Source: Pseudomaricurvus sp. HS19
GTDB lineage: Bacteria > Pseudomonadota > Gammaproteobacteria > Pseudomonadales > Cellvibrionaceae
Assembly (NCBI RefSeq): GCF_009857815.1
Contig: NZ_WVVW01000001.1
Coordinates: 496,001 to 560,000, forward strand
Direction: 5' to 3'
Length of the DNA stretch: 64,000 nt
The notes below the pieces were generated by a model. That model was not told where the DNA came from. It did no database searches and saw only the letters and a program-made list of their open reading frames with translations. Both the position numbers and the translations under genes were made by a program. Positions within the stretch are counted from its first letter, which is position 1. Every line of letters begins with the position of its first letter. Positions 21,635-33,240 of the stretch are shown piece after piece.

Positions 21635-22417
21635 ATGGCGTCTGAGGGGAGTAGTGGCGGGAGCCTGCCGGGCAAGCGCCAGGGCCGGCTGTCTGTCTGG
21701 TGGCACAAGCTGTTTCCTTCCATGCCGGATTTCTATGGTTTGCTGAATCGGCAGTGTGAGCTGGTGGTTGAGGCCAGCGGGCAGTTACTGGCCTATATGC
21801 ACAGTGGTGACGATACCAGTGCCGACCGGGTGGTAGAGTTGGAGCACCTGGGCCAGCAGTTGCGGGCTGAAAATATGACCGTGCTGCACCGGGCATTTGC
21901 CACTCCTTTTGACCGGGAGGATATCTATCGTTCGATCGCTGCGCTCAACGATATCCTCAACTACACCAAAACCACGGTGCGCGAAATGCGGGGGCTGGGG
22001 TTGGGGCCTGACGAACATACGCTGGCCATGGCAGAGCTGCTGCATGAAGGAGCGCAGGCACTGCAGCGCGGGTTTGCCCATCTGCAACTGGCGCCACTGC
22101 GTGCTGAAGCTGATGCTGAGGTTGCCTGTCGTACCGAGCGAGCCACGGAACGGGTCTATCGCAAGGCCCTGTCGGAGTTGTTCAATGCCGGTCATTACCA
22201 GGCTAACCTGACTGAAGAGCAGCAACAGGCCGCTGACTCGCTGGAGGTGTTGATGCAGACCCTGACCCAGCGTGAGTTGGCTGCCGTTGGTTCAGTGGTG
22301 GGATTTGTGGTGGAGATCCTCAAGCGACGTGAAGTCTACCGTCATATGTCCAACGCTGCTGACAGGGTAGAGCGGGCCGGGGATGTATTGCATGATATTG
22401 TGGCCAAGGTTGCCTGA
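21635..22417 (+). CDS. DUF47 (PhoU-like) phosphate transport regulator
   Basis: Helical cytoplasmic protein of the TIGR00153/DUF47 group, distantly related to PhoU, usually encoded next to PiT permeases and thought to control them. Visible signs are the FYGLLNRQCELVVEASG start, ATPFDREDIYRSIAALNDILNY and the closing RHMSNAADRVERAGDVLHDIV, both typical. 260 aa; the domain starts after about 30 basic/Ser-Gly residues. The ATG at 21635 sits immediately downstream of the permease stop, so the two form an operon. The ATPase operon begins 69 bases later and could be co-transcribed. Confidence 0.9.
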   Translation: MASEGSSGGSLPGKRQGRLSVWWHKLFPSMPDFYGLLNRQCELVVEASGQLLAYMHSGDDTSADRVVELEHLGQQLRAENMTVLHRAFATPFDREDIYRSIAALNDILNYTKTTVREMRGLGLGPDEHTLAMAELLHEGAQALQRGFAHLQLAPLRAEADAEVACRTERATERVYRKALSELFNAGHYQANLTEEQQQAADSLEVLMQTLTQRELAAVGSVVGFVVEILKRREVYRHMSNAADRVERAGDVLHDIVAKVA

Positions 22418-22468
22418 AGTTTCCTGACAGCAACAGACATAATGGCTAAAGGGGCTGAGGCAGGATAG

Positions 22469-24353
<1,885 letters not shown>

Positions 24354-24357
<4 letters not shown>

Positions 24358-24626
24358 AGGATGAAGAGGAGCTGCGCCAGCGGGTGGAACAGCAGTCGCA
24401 GCGGATGCAAAAGGCGCAGCGCGAACATCCGACCCTGATGAGCCAGACGGTTTATGCCGGAACCCTGGGGCTGTTACTGGTGTTGCCCATTGTGGGAGGC
24501 GCTTATCTTGGCCATTGGCTCGACAGCTTGCAGCAGGGTTACTCCAGCCGCTGGACTATCAGTCTGATATTGACCGGGGTGGTGCTGGGTGCGGTTAATG
24601 TCTATCTGTTTATCAACAAGGAATAG
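24354..24626 (+). CDS. atpQ: AtpQ/AtpI-like small membrane protein of the N-ATPase operon
   Basis: 90-aa protein with a charged N-terminus (KDEEELRQRVEQQSQRM) and two hydrophobic helices (residues about 42-60 and 70-88), the pattern of the AtpI-like ATPase_gene1/AtpQ family that assists assembly of the c-ring. The ATG at 24354 overlaps the atpC stop by 4 bases. In N-ATPase operons this gene is followed by atpR; here atpB starts 3 bases after the stop, so atpR is missing. The AtpI-like family is sure; the symbol is by position. Confidence 0.85.
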
Positions 24627-24629
24627 CTC

Positions 24630-25313
24630 ATGGATGCAGGCGAGATGAGCATCGCGGTAATCTGGCAGCTGGGACCTGTGGCGATCACCAATACCGTAGT
24701 CACCACCTGGGCGATTATGGCGCTGCTGGCCCTGGCGTGCTGGCTGTTGTCGCGGCGCCTGCAGCTGCAGCCCGGACCGCTGCAGACAGCGGTGGAGGGG
24801 GTGATTGTTGCTATCGACCAGGCCATTCGGGAAGTTGCTCCGGATCACTCGCGGCTGTTGCTGCCGTTTGTCGGCAGCCTGTGGATCTTCCTGGTGGTTG
24901 CCAATCTTTGCAGCCTGATTCCCGGGGTGCACTCACCTACGCGCGATCTCTCCACTACCAGCGGCCTGGCACTGCTGGTCTTTTTCTACGCTCACTGGAG
25001 CGGTATCCGCGCGCAGGGTGTCGGTGCCTACCTGAAACACTATCTTGCACCCAGTCCGGTTATGTTGCCGTTTCATATTATCAGTGAGTTGAGCCGCACC
25101 ATCGCCCTGGCGGTGCGCCTGTTCGGCAACATGATGAGCCTGGAGATGGCGGCTTTACTGATACTGATGGTGGCCGGCTTCCTGGCGCCGGTACCCATTC
25201 TTATGTTGCATGTGATTGAGGCGCTGGTGCAGGCCTACATCTTCGGCATGCTGGCGCTGATCTATGTCGCCGGCGGCATGCAGTCCATTTCCTCATCGTC
25301 CGGCAAGGAGTAA
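24630..25313 (+). CDS. atpB: N-ATPase-type F0 a subunit
   Basis: Stator subunit that forms the ion half-channels beside the c-ring. Polytopic, with about five helices. The essential Arg is Arg163 in ALAVRLFGNMMS. PFHIISELSRTIAL and the later HVIEALVQAYIFGML are diagnostic of a subunits. 227 aa. AAGGA lies before the start, overlapping the end of atpQ. The c subunit gene follows after 3 bases. Confidence 0.94.
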   Translation: MDAGEMSIAVIWQLGPVAITNTVVTTWAIMALLALACWLLSRRLQLQPGPLQTAVEGVIVAIDQAIREVAPDHSRLLLPFVGSLWIFLVVANLCSLIPGVHSPTRDLSTTSGLALLVFFYAHWSGIRAQGVGAYLKHYLAPSPVMLPFHIISELSRTIALAVRLFGNMMSLEMAALLILMVAGFLAPVPILMLHVIEALVQAYIFGMLALIYVAGGMQSISSSSGKE

Positions 25314-25586
<273 letters not shown>

Positions 25587-25643
25587 CGACACACCAATAA
25601 ATGGCATGGAAACCGTAATGGCTGACGCGGGGAGTCGATCGGA

Positions 25644-26390
25644 GTGGAACTGAACTGGAGCACTTTCGTGCTCGAAATTATTAATTTCCTGGTGCTGATC
25701 TGGATACTGAAGCACTTCCTGTACCGCCCGGTGCTGGCGATCATCGCCCGGCGGCAGGAGTCAGTGGCACAACAGCAACAGCAGGCCGAGGCATTGCGCA
25801 CCGAGGCCACTGCTATGCAGGAAGAGTATCAGCAGCGCCTGTCGCAGTGGCAACAGGAGCAGCAACAGGCGCGTAACGAGCTGCAGCAATCCCTGGCCGC
25901 CGAACGGCAGCAACAGCGCGACCGGTTGCAGCAGGAGCTGGACGTTATGCGCCATGGCGCCGAGGTGGCGGAGCAGCGCCAGCGGCAGGATCGCCTGCGT
26001 CAGCAGGAGCAGGTCGCCATGCAGCAAGGGGCACAGTTCGCGGCTCAACTGCTGCGGCTGGGGGCCGGGCCGGAGACAGAAAAGCGCCTCACGGAGCTGC
26101 TGATCCATCAGCTGCTGGAGCTGGATCCGGAGCAGCGCTCAAGACTGCAGCGTCACAATGGAGAGCGCAGTAACGCGGCCACAATTGCCAGTGCCTGGAG
26201 CCTCGGCGACGACCAGCGTGAGCGCCTGGGGGCAGCCTTGCAGCAGTGCCTGCCGGAAATCACCGAGTGGGATTGGCAGCGGGACCCTGAATTGCTGGCG
26301 GGCGTGCGCATCACGGTTGGTGCCTGGGAGCTGGGATTTAACCTGGCCGATGAATTGAGCGGCTTTGCCGAATTGGGTGAGCATGGCTGA
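25644..26390 (+). CDS. atpF: N-ATPase-type F0 b subunit with delta-like C-terminus
   Basis: Peripheral-stalk subunit. One N-terminal membrane helix ([15 protein letters not shown]) precedes a long coiled coil rich in Gln, Arg and Glu (residues about 40-140). A C-terminal portion (residues about 150-248, ending in [15 protein letters not shown]) looks like the delta subunit's C-terminal domain. At 248 aa it is much longer than an ordinary b subunit, and the operon has no separate delta gene, so it probably replaces both. The start is GTG at 25644 behind GGGGAG. It overlaps atpA by 8 bases. Confidence 0.92.
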   Translation: MELNWSTFVLEIINFLVLIWILKHFLYRPVLAIIARRQESVAQQQQQAEALRTEATAMQEEYQQRLSQWQQEQQQARNELQQSLAAERQQQRDRLQQELDVMRHGAEVAEQRQRQDRLRQQEQVAMQQGAQFAAQLLRLGAGPETEKRLTELLIHQLLELDPEQRSRLQRHNGERSNAATIASAWSLGDDQRERLGAALQQCLPEITEWDWQRDPELLAGVRITVGAWELGFNLADELSGFAELGEHG

Positions 26391-27876
26391 CACGGTAAAC
26401 GAGCGCGGCTTGCTGCAACAGCAACAGGCGTGGCTGCAGGAGTACACGCCGCAACTGCGGCTGCGTGAGCGTGGGCGTGTGGTGTCGGTGGGTGATGGCA
26501 TTGCCTGGATCAGCGGCTTGCCCTCTGCGGCCATGGACGACCTGCTGTTGTTTGCCGATGGCAGCCGGGGCATGGTGTTTGATATTACCGAGACCATGAT
26601 TGGTGCGGTGCTGTTGAGTGATACCGAAGCCTTGACGGCGGGCACCGGTGTGCAGCGCAGCGGCTCGGTGCTGAGTATTGGTGCCGGTGACGAAATGCTG
26701 GGGAGGGTGGTGGATCCGCTGGGCACGCCACTGGATAACCGACCTCCGCCGGCCGCGGTAAAACAGCAACCTCTGGAAAGCCCGTCGCCGCCAATTATTG
26801 CTCGTGAATTTGTTCAGCAACCGCTCTACACCGGCAGCAAGATGCTGGACACCATGGTGCCCATTGGCCGCGGCCAGAGGCAGCTGCTGATCGGCGACGA
26901 GGGCACGGGTCGCTCTTCACTTGCACTGGATACGGTGATTCGCCAGCGTGGTCAGGATGTGTTGTGTGTCTATGTCCTGATTGGCCAAAAGCGCTCCACG
27001 GTGGTGAATACCATTGAACTGCTGCGCGCGCAGGGGGCCATGGAATACACCACTGTGGTGGTGGCTGAAGCCAGCACTCTGCCTGGCCTGCAACACCTGG
27101 CACCGTTCGCCGGTTGCGCACTGGCCGAGTACTGGATGCAGCAGGGGCGGGATGTGCTGGTGGTGTATGACGATCTCTCCACTCACGCGCTGACCTACCG
27201 GGAACTGTCGTTGTTGTTGCGCCGTCCGCCGGGGCGGGAGGCTTATCCCGGGGATATTTTTTCCCTCCATGCGCGGCTGCTGGAACGGGCTACCTGTCTG
27301 AACGCCAGCCATGGCGGTGGCAGTATTACCGCCTTGCCCATTATCGAGACCCGGCTGGGGGAAATTGCCGCTTATATTCCCACCAACCTTATCTCCATCA
27401 CTGATGGTCAGGTCTATCTGGACCAGCGACTGTTTGCTTCCGGCTTTCGTCCCGCCATCGATATTGCCCGATCCGTGTCGCGTATCGGCGGCAGCGCCCA
27501 GCACCCGATCATCAAAAAGGAAGCTGGCCGCATGAAACTGGATTACCTGCAGTTTCTTGAGCTGGAGGTGTTTACCCGCTTTGGCGCCCGACTTGATCCA
27601 GGTATGGAGGCATCTATCCGCCGTGGCCGGATATTGCGTGAGATCCTGAAACAGGATCGACTGGCGCCACTCAGTGCTGCGCAGCAATTGGCGTGGATGG
27701 TGGCGTTTAACGACGGGCACTTTGATCAGTTGCCACTGAGCGGGGTGAGCGCGGCGCTGCAGTCGCTGCTGTTGGCGGTGGCCGGGCAGGAGGAGTTGGG
27801 GCTCGACAGCCCACGACAACTGTGGGAACAGGCCGTGGCCCGCTGGCTTGGCGCCGGAGAGGTCGCTGAGTCGTGA
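26383..27876 (+). CDS. atpA: N-ATPase-type F1 alpha subunit with Arg in the P-loop
   Basis: Non-catalytic nucleotide-binding F1 subunit. Diagnostic segments are the [20 protein letters not shown] lead-in, [35 protein letters not shown], and SVSRIGG with the arginine finger. The P-loop reads GDEGTGRSS: the invariant Lys is Arg177, checked in the codons (CGC at 26911-26913). This should weaken nucleotide binding at the non-catalytic sites. 497 aa. The ATG at 26383 overlaps the atpF stop; the longer frame is not needed. Confidence 0.95.
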   Translation: MADTVNERGLLQQQQAWLQEYTPQLRLRERGRVVSVGDGIAWISGLPSAAMDDLLLFADGSRGMVFDITETMIGAVLLSDTEALTAGTGVQRSGSVLSIGAGDEMLGRVVDPLGTPLDNRPPPAAVKQQPLESPSPPIIAREFVQQPLYTGSKMLDTMVPIGRGQRQLLIGDEGTGRSSLALDTVIRQRGQDVLCVYVLIGQKRSTVVNTIELLRAQGAMEYTTVVVAEASTLPGLQHLAPFAGCALAEYWMQQGRDVLVVYDDLSTHALTYRELSLLLRRPPGREAYPGDIFSLHARLLERATCLNASHGGGSITALPIIETRLGEIAAYIPTNLISITDGQVYLDQRLFASGFRPAIDIARSVSRIGGSAQHPIIKKEAGRMKLDYLQFLELEVFTRFGARLDPGMEASIRRGRILREILKQDRLAPLSAAQQLAWMVAFNDGHFDQLPLSGVSAALQSLLLAVAGQEELGLDSPRQLWEQAVARWLGAGEVAES

Positions 27877-28775
27877 GCCAGAGGCGTGAGTTGCAACAGC
27901 ACCGGGAGAGCCTCGGGGAGATTCGTGAAATCATGAACTCCATGAAAACCCTGGCCTATATGGAATCGCGCAAACTGGAGCGTTATATCGAGGCCCAGCA
28001 GGCGGTGGTTACCGGCATTGAAACCGCGGCAGCAGATCTGCTTCACAGCTACCCGGGAATGCTGCCGCCGGCGTCTGGCAAACCTGTGCGCGCGTGGTTA
28101 GTGATCGGCAGCGAGCGCGGGTTTTGTGGCGACTTTAACCAGCAACTGTTGGCACAGCTGCAAGAGCAACTTGCAGGGCCGGTCGCGGGTATTGCTGATG
28201 GCGACGCAGCGGGCGACCTGATACTGGTGGTGGGGCAAAAGCTGCAGTCTCTGTTGCAGGATGACCCGCGTCTTGTGGTTGCAGTTGAAGGTGCCAGCAT
28301 GGCGGAAGATCTGGCGTCGCTCTTGCAGCAGTTGGTGCCACACCTGCGCGAGCTGCAAGGGGCTCACCCGGGCCTGGAATTGCGCGCGCTGTACCACAGC
28401 GGCAAAGGGGATGTGGTGGTGAAGCCTGTGCTACCGCCTTTTGTTGGCCTGGCGCAGACCGGAGTCCTTAATAATATCCCACCGCTGCTGAATCTCTCTC
28501 CGCCGGTGGTGCTGGGTGGATTGGCGGAGCACTACCTGTTTGCGCTGATGTTTCAAATGCTTTACGCGTCGCTGCACGCCGAAAATCACCAGCGCCTGAT
28601 TCACATGGAAGGCGCGGTAAAGCACCTGGACGAGCGTGCTGCCGAGCTGTTACGACAGGGCAATGTTTTGCGTCAGGAGGAGATCACCGAAGAGATTGAG
28701 GTAATCCTCCTCAATGCGGCCAACCTGGGAGGTTGTTGTCCCGAGCAGGAGCGGTTGCAACGACAAATGCCCTAG
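27873..28775 (+). CDS. atpG: N-ATPase-type F1 gamma subunit
   Basis: Rotor shaft of the second ATPase. N-terminal coiled-coil helix with the family signature [19 protein letters not shown], a Rossmann-like middle domain starting [16 protein letters not shown], and a C-terminal helix [18 protein letters not shown] ... [17 protein letters not shown]. 300 aa. The GTG at 27873 overlaps the atpA stop (GTGA). It is the last gene of the cluster; no delta gene follows. Confidence 0.93.
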   Translation: MSQRRELQQHRESLGEIREIMNSMKTLAYMESRKLERYIEAQQAVVTGIETAAADLLHSYPGMLPPASGKPVRAWLVIGSERGFCGDFNQQLLAQLQEQLAGPVAGIADGDAAGDLILVVGQKLQSLLQDDPRLVVAVEGASMAEDLASLLQQLVPHLRELQGAHPGLELRALYHSGKGDVVVKPVLPPFVGLAQTGVLNNIPPLLNLSPPVVLGGLAEHYLFALMFQMLYASLHAENHQRLIHMEGAVKHLDERAAELLRQGNVLRQEEITEEIEVILLNAANLGGCCPEQERLQRQMP

Positions 28776-28808
28776 TGTGTCCTGCGGATTTCTTGCCTTC
28801 CGGATTGG

Positions 28809-28824
28809 TGTCAGACTCCTGACA
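28809..28824. repeat. Inverted repeat upstream of the RND pump genes
   Basis: TGTCAG-ACTC-CTGACA, a 6-4-6 perfect palindrome about 90 bases before the adaptor gene and 34 bases after the atpG stop. It could be a regulator site for the pump operon; no regulator gene is adjacent. Confidence 0.35.
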
Positions 28825-28916
28825 TAAGTTTACTTGCCGCCGCCGGCTGCTGACCGATATCATCCTGTTCATTTTGTGCAAATTCCTTTTTTGTACACAG
28901 AATACGGATGCTTCTG

Positions 28917-30035
28917 ATGAAAACCCCAACTCGCTGGTTGATCACTGGTGCTGCTTGTCTGCTGCTGGTCAGCGGTCTTGGCCTATATAAATACCTGCAG
29001 ATACAGGCCATGATCGCTTACGGAAAATCTTTTCCGGAGCCTTCGGAGAGTGTAGAGGCGGTGGAGGCCAGGGTGCAGCGGCTGCCACAAACCGTCACCA
29101 GTATTGGTGAGATTGTCGCGCCACTATCCCTGCAGCTTCGCAGTGAAGTAGCCGGTCGTATCGCTGCCGTCAAAGCCGTACCGGGTGCGCGGGTTAAACA
29201 GGGCGATCTGCTGGTGCAACTGGATGTCAGCGAAGAGCAGGCGCGTCTGCAGGCCGCCCAGGCCCGTGTCAACCTGGCTCGCGTGGACCTCGATCGGGTA
29301 AAGCGGTTGAGCAAGCAAAAAACAGTCAGCGAAGAGACTGTGGACCAGGCGGAAGCCAATTTTGCCATTGCCCAGGCGGATGTTATGGCACTGCAGGCGA
29401 TCATTGCCAAGAAGAGTCTGCGGGCGCCGTTTGATGCCATTGTTGGTCTGCACGAGTTTGAAGTGGGCGAGTACCTGAAGAGCGATACCGAAATTGTCAC
29501 CCTGCTGGGGATTACGGATTACCACTGGGTGGATTTTCATCTGCCTGTCTCCCAGGCGCAGGTGCAGATCGGCAGCCGGGTGGAGGTTGAACTGCCCGGA
29601 GTGGCGGAGAGTCGCAGTGCAGAAGTGATTGCCAGAGACAGTGTGGCTTCGGCCTCGTCCCGCAACGTAACCTTGCGTGCCCGCCTTGATGGTGACTTGC
29701 CGGTGCCGGTTAACTCGGTAGTGCGGGTGAAGGTGGAGCTCGGTTCCATCGAAGCGGTGACGGTGCCACGCACGGCACTCTCATTTGAACCCCAGCGCAC
29801 CTATGTCTATGTACTTGAGCCCGACAGCGAGCACACTGACGCCTGGCGTGCGCGGCAGCGCACTGTCCTGGTGGGAGAAAGGGGAGAGGAGAGTGTCACT
29901 GTGGTCTCCGGGTTGCGTGCCGGCGAACTGGTGGCTGCCAGGGGCTCCTTTAAACTGTTACCGGATATCCTGACCTACGTGCGTGAGCGTCCGCAGCCGG
30001 GACAGGCGGCAAAGGTTGAGGGCGCAGCGCCATGA
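28917..30035 (+). CDS. RND efflux periplasmic adaptor (membrane fusion protein)
   Basis: Links an inner-membrane RND pump to an outer-membrane channel. N-terminal signal/anchor helix (WLITGAACLLLVSGLGLY), lipoyl-like half (AVKAVPGARVKQGDLLVQLD), alpha-helical hairpin (about residues 100-160), second lipoyl half (LRAPFDAIVG), then beta-barrel and membrane-proximal domains. 372 aa from the ATG at 28917, which has a GGA 7 bases upstream; an ATG at 28908 is also possible. No lipobox is seen. Its stop overlaps the pump start by 4 bases. Confidence 0.9.
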   Translation: MKTPTRWLITGAACLLLVSGLGLYKYLQIQAMIAYGKSFPEPSESVEAVEARVQRLPQTVTSIGEIVAPLSLQLRSEVAGRIAAVKAVPGARVKQGDLLVQLDVSEEQARLQAAQARVNLARVDLDRVKRLSKQKTVSEETVDQAEANFAIAQADVMALQAIIAKKSLRAPFDAIVGLHEFEVGEYLKSDTEIVTLLGITDYHWVDFHLPVSQAQVQIGSRVEVELPGVAESRSAEVIARDSVASASSRNVTLRARLDGDLPVPVNSVVRVKVELGSIEAVTVPRTALSFEPQRTYVYVLEPDSEHTDAWRARQRTVLVGERGEESVTVVSGLRAGELVAARGSFKLLPDILTYVRERPQPGQAAKVEGAAP

Positions 30036-33000
30036 GCGGGCGGGAAGGTCGTCCCAACCTGATGGATATCTTTGTCACCCGGCCGATCCTGGCGGTGGTG
30101 CTGTGTGTCGCCCTGGTGCTGGCAGGTCTCAAGGCAGCCCAATCGATTCCTACCCTGCAATACCCGCAGATGGAGAGTTCTTCGCTGGTGATCAGCACCC
30201 CGTATCTGGGGGCTTCGGCAGACACTGTGAAGGGTTTTGTCACCGAACCCATCGAACGGGTGGCGGTCACGGTGCCCGGCGTTGACTATGTGGATTCCAC
30301 CACCATTCCCGGTCACAGCACGGTAACCGTATGGCTGAAGTTAAATGAGAATTCCACCTCGGCGCTGGCGGAACTGACCTCGCGTCTGGGGCAGATCCGC
30401 TACCAGTTACCGGCGGGTGCGGAAGATCCCAATATCCGGGTGCAGAGGGCAGATCGCCAGGGCGCAGTCTTCTACCTGGATGTGTTGACCACCAATTTCA
30501 GCAGGGCAGAAGTGACAGACTATATGTCCCGTCACGTTACCCCGATTCTTTCTTCCATTCCTGGCGTACAGCGGGTGGGCATTGAAGGTGGGCGCGATCC
30601 TGCCATGCGGGTATGGATCGATCCACTGAAGATGGCGGAGTTCAATGTCAGCTCGCAGGATATCCAGGCGGCCCTGGCAGGTAACAACATTATTGCCACC
30701 ATGGGCGTGAGCGAGAACGGCAAACAGCGCTACAGTCTGCTGGCCAATACCACCATGCAGACCGTGGCAGACTTTGAATCCCTGGTGGTGCGGGAGACAC
30801 CGGATGGCCTGGTTTACCTGCGCGATGTTGCCCGGGTGGAGCTGGGGGAGGATGAGGGCGAGGTCACCGCCCGTCACAGCCAGAATATCGCCGTCTACCT
30901 GTCCATCTGGCCGTTGCCAGGCGCCAACGAGCTGGAAATCGGTGATGCCGTTTACCGGCAATTGGAGGAGATTAACAAAGCCCTGCCGGAGGGGATGCGG
31001 GTACACATCGGTTACGACGGCACCCTCTATATGCGAGATGCCATCCGCGAGATTTTCACCACCCTGGCGGAGACCATTGTGTTGGTAGGCATCGTGGTGT
31101 TGGCCCTGATGGGATCGGTGCGCACGGCATTGGTGCCGCTGGTGACTATTCCCATTTCGCTGCTGGGTGCCGTGGCGGTTATCACCGTGATGGGCTTTTC
31201 CCTTAACCTGCTTACCATTCTCGCCATCGTGCTGTCGGTGGGGCTGGTGGTGGATGATGCCATTGTGGTGGTGGAAAACGTTGCCCGCTATATGCGCGAA
31301 GGAATGAGTCGCACCCAGGCAGCGCTGGCCAGCTCACGCCAATTGATGTCTCCCATTATCGGTATGACCATAACCCTTGCTGCGGTTTATGCCCCCATCG
31401 GGTTGCTGTCGGGGCTGACCGGCATGCTGTTCAAGGAATTTGCTTTTACCCTGTCAGTGGCGGTGCTGATCTCAGGTGTGGTGGCGTTGACCCTGTCACC
31501 GGTGATGAGTGCCTACGCCAATCAGGAGGCGGGGCGTGAGGTGCCCATGACCCGATGGGTCAATGACAGGTTCGACTTCCTGCACCGTTTCTATGGTCGC
31601 CTGCTGTTGCACATCCTCAGCTGGCGAACGCAGGTATTGGTGGCAGGCTTGTTCGTCACCTTACTGGCGGTCCCGTTCTACCTTTTCTCCATGAAGGAGC
31701 TGGCACCGATCGAGGATCAGGGCTCTATCAACCTGTTTATCGAGTCGCCGCCCAACGCGTCTATCGATTACACCGTCGACTATATGCATGACGGGGTTGA
31801 AAAGTTGATGCAGGTGCCCGGGGCCAAATACGTCTGGCAGATCCTCAGACCCAATGCCGGTTTCGGTGGTTTGATTCTGGAGGATTTGTCGCAGCGGGAA
31901 AAAAATGTGGTGGCAATGCGGCCGGAGGTGTTTATGGCAACACAGACACTGACCGGCATTCGTGTCTATCCGATTCTGTTTTCCGCGCTGCCCACCGCCG
32001 GGCGCTTTGATGTGGAAATGGTGGTGCTCTCCACTGACTCGCCGGGAGAGATGGTGGGTTACGCTGACGAGATCGCGTCGCGCACCTTGCAGACCGGCAA
32101 GTTTATGTTTTCCTCCACGGAACTGAAGCTGGATTCACCGCAGGTGGAGTTCCTGCTGGATCGTGAGCGGATTGCCGACCTGGGTATGGACCTGGCCAGT
32201 GTCAGTCGCCAGTTGTCGGTATTGATGTCGGGTAATTACGTTAATCGTTTTGATATGGATGGCCGCGCCTACCGGGTAATCCCCATGGTGGAGGGGCAGG
32301 ACCGGGCCACGCCGGAGGCGCTGCTGGACCTGCAGTTGCGAACGCCCGCCGGTGAGCTGGTGCCGCTGTCGGCCATTGCCACCATCAGGCAAAGCGTGAC
32401 GCCGCGCCAATACGGCAAGTTCCAGCAGAAAAACTCATTCCGAATCTATGGCGGTGTGTTGCCGGGTACCACCAAGGAGCAGGGACTCAGTATCGTCGAG
32501 GAGATTGCGCGGGATGTCCTGCCGCCCGGCTATACCATCGATTACGGCGGTGAGTCACGCCAGATCCGGCAGGAGGGCAACACGCTGGTGGGCGCACTGG
32601 GTATCGCGTTGTTGTTTGTCTACTTTGTACTGGCGGTGCAGTTCAACAGCTTCCGTGACCCGCTGGTGGTGCTGGTGGGCTCGGTGCCACTGGCCTTGAC
32701 CGGCGCATTGCTGTTCCCGTATCTGGGCTGGACCACCATCAACATCTATTCCCAGATCGGGTTTATTACTCTGGTGGGACTGGTGGCGAAAAATGGCATC
32801 CTGATTGTGGAGTTTGCCAACCATCTGCAGAGTGCCGGGCTCAGTAAACTGGAAGCGATCCGCGGGGCCGCGGAAACCCGCCTGCGTCCCGTGCTGATGA
32901 CTACGGCGGCGACAGTGCTGGGTCACTTCCCGCTGGTGCTGGTAAGTGGCGCTGGCGCCGAGGCGCGTAACAGTATTGGTATTATCCTGGTAGCCGGTAT

Positions 33001-33136
33001 GTTTATCGGCACTCTGTTTACGCTGTTTGTATTGCCTTGCCTCTACCTGCTGATTGCCCGCACCCACACCCGTGAAGAGGCAGAAGAGGCGGTTGCCACC
33101 GAGCAGCAGTCGCTGGTCAGCTATACCGCAGATTGA
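30032..33136 (+). CDS. RND-family multidrug efflux permease (HAE1 type)
   Basis: Proton-driven trimeric inner-membrane pump of the AcrB/MexF type. 1034 aa with two repeated halves of six helices and large periplasmic loops. The proton-relay pair is Asp408-Asp409 in GLVVDDAIVVVEN, and the matching Lys is in GLVAKNGILIVEF, as in AcrB. NLMDIFVTRPILAVV and the ATTVLGHFPLVL-like TAATVLGHFPLVL region fit HAE1. The substrate cannot be read. No TolC-like channel gene follows, so the outer-membrane partner must lie elsewhere. Confidence 0.94.
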   Translation: MSGREGRPNLMDIFVTRPILAVVLCVALVLAGLKAAQSIPTLQYPQMESSSLVISTPYLGASADTVKGFVTEPIERVAVTVPGVDYVDSTTIPGHSTVTVWLKLNENSTSALAELTSRLGQIRYQLPAGAEDPNIRVQRADRQGAVFYLDVLTTNFSRAEVTDYMSRHVTPILSSIPGVQRVGIEGGRDPAMRVWIDPLKMAEFNVSSQDIQAALAGNNIIATMGVSENGKQRYSLLANTTMQTVADFESLVVRETPDGLVYLRDVARVELGEDEGEVTARHSQNIAVYLSIWPLPGANELEIGDAVYRQLEEINKALPEGMRVHIGYDGTLYMRDAIREIFTTLAETIVLVGIVVLALMGSVRTALVPLVTIPISLLGAVAVITVMGFSLNLLTILAIVLSVGLVVDDAIVVVENVARYMREGMSRTQAALASSRQLMSPIIGMTITLAAVYAPIGLLSGLTGMLFKEFAFTLSVAVLISGVVALTLSPVMSAYANQEAGREVPMTRWVNDRFDFLHRFYGRLLLHILSWRTQVLVAGLFVTLLAVPFYLFSMKELAPIEDQGSINLFIESPPNASIDYTVDYMHDGVEKLMQVPGAKYVWQILRPNAGFGGLILEDLSQREKNVVAMRPEVFMATQTLTGIRVYPILFSALPTAGRFDVEMVVLSTDSPGEMVGYADEIASRTLQTGKFMFSSTELKLDSPQVEFLLDRERIADLGMDLASVSRQLSVLMSGNYVNRFDMDGRAYRVIPMVEGQDRATPEALLDLQLRTPAGELVPLSAIATIRQSVTPRQYGKFQQKNSFRIYGGVLPGTTKEQGLSIVEEIARDVLPPGYTIDYGGESRQIRQEGNTLVGALGIALLFVYFVLAVQFNSFRDPLVVLVGSVPLALTGALLFPYLGWTTINIYSQIGFITLVGLVAKNGILIVEFANHLQSAGLSKLEAIRGAAETRLRPVLMTTAATVLGHFPLVLVSGAGAEARNSIGIILVAGMFIGTLFTLFVLPCLYLLIARTHTREEAEEAVATEQQSLVSYTAD

Positions 33137-33199
33137 ATTGGGAAAGATGTTAATTCTGTGCCGGTTGGCAGGGCGCCAGACACCGGAGGAGGGAGGCTG

Positions 33200-33232
33200 A
33201 ACCACACGGGTAGCAGTGCTACCGGTGTGGTT
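33200..33232. terminator. Long hairpin between convergent RND pump and helicase genes
   Basis: AACCACAC-g-GGTAGC, loop AGT, GCTACC-g-GTGTGGTT: 14 base pairs with one G/G mismatch. It reads as a hairpin from both strands, lying 8 bases after the end of the helicase gene (minus strand) and 63 after the pump stop. No T-run on either side. Confidence 0.55.
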
Positions 33233-33240
33233 CTGGTGTG

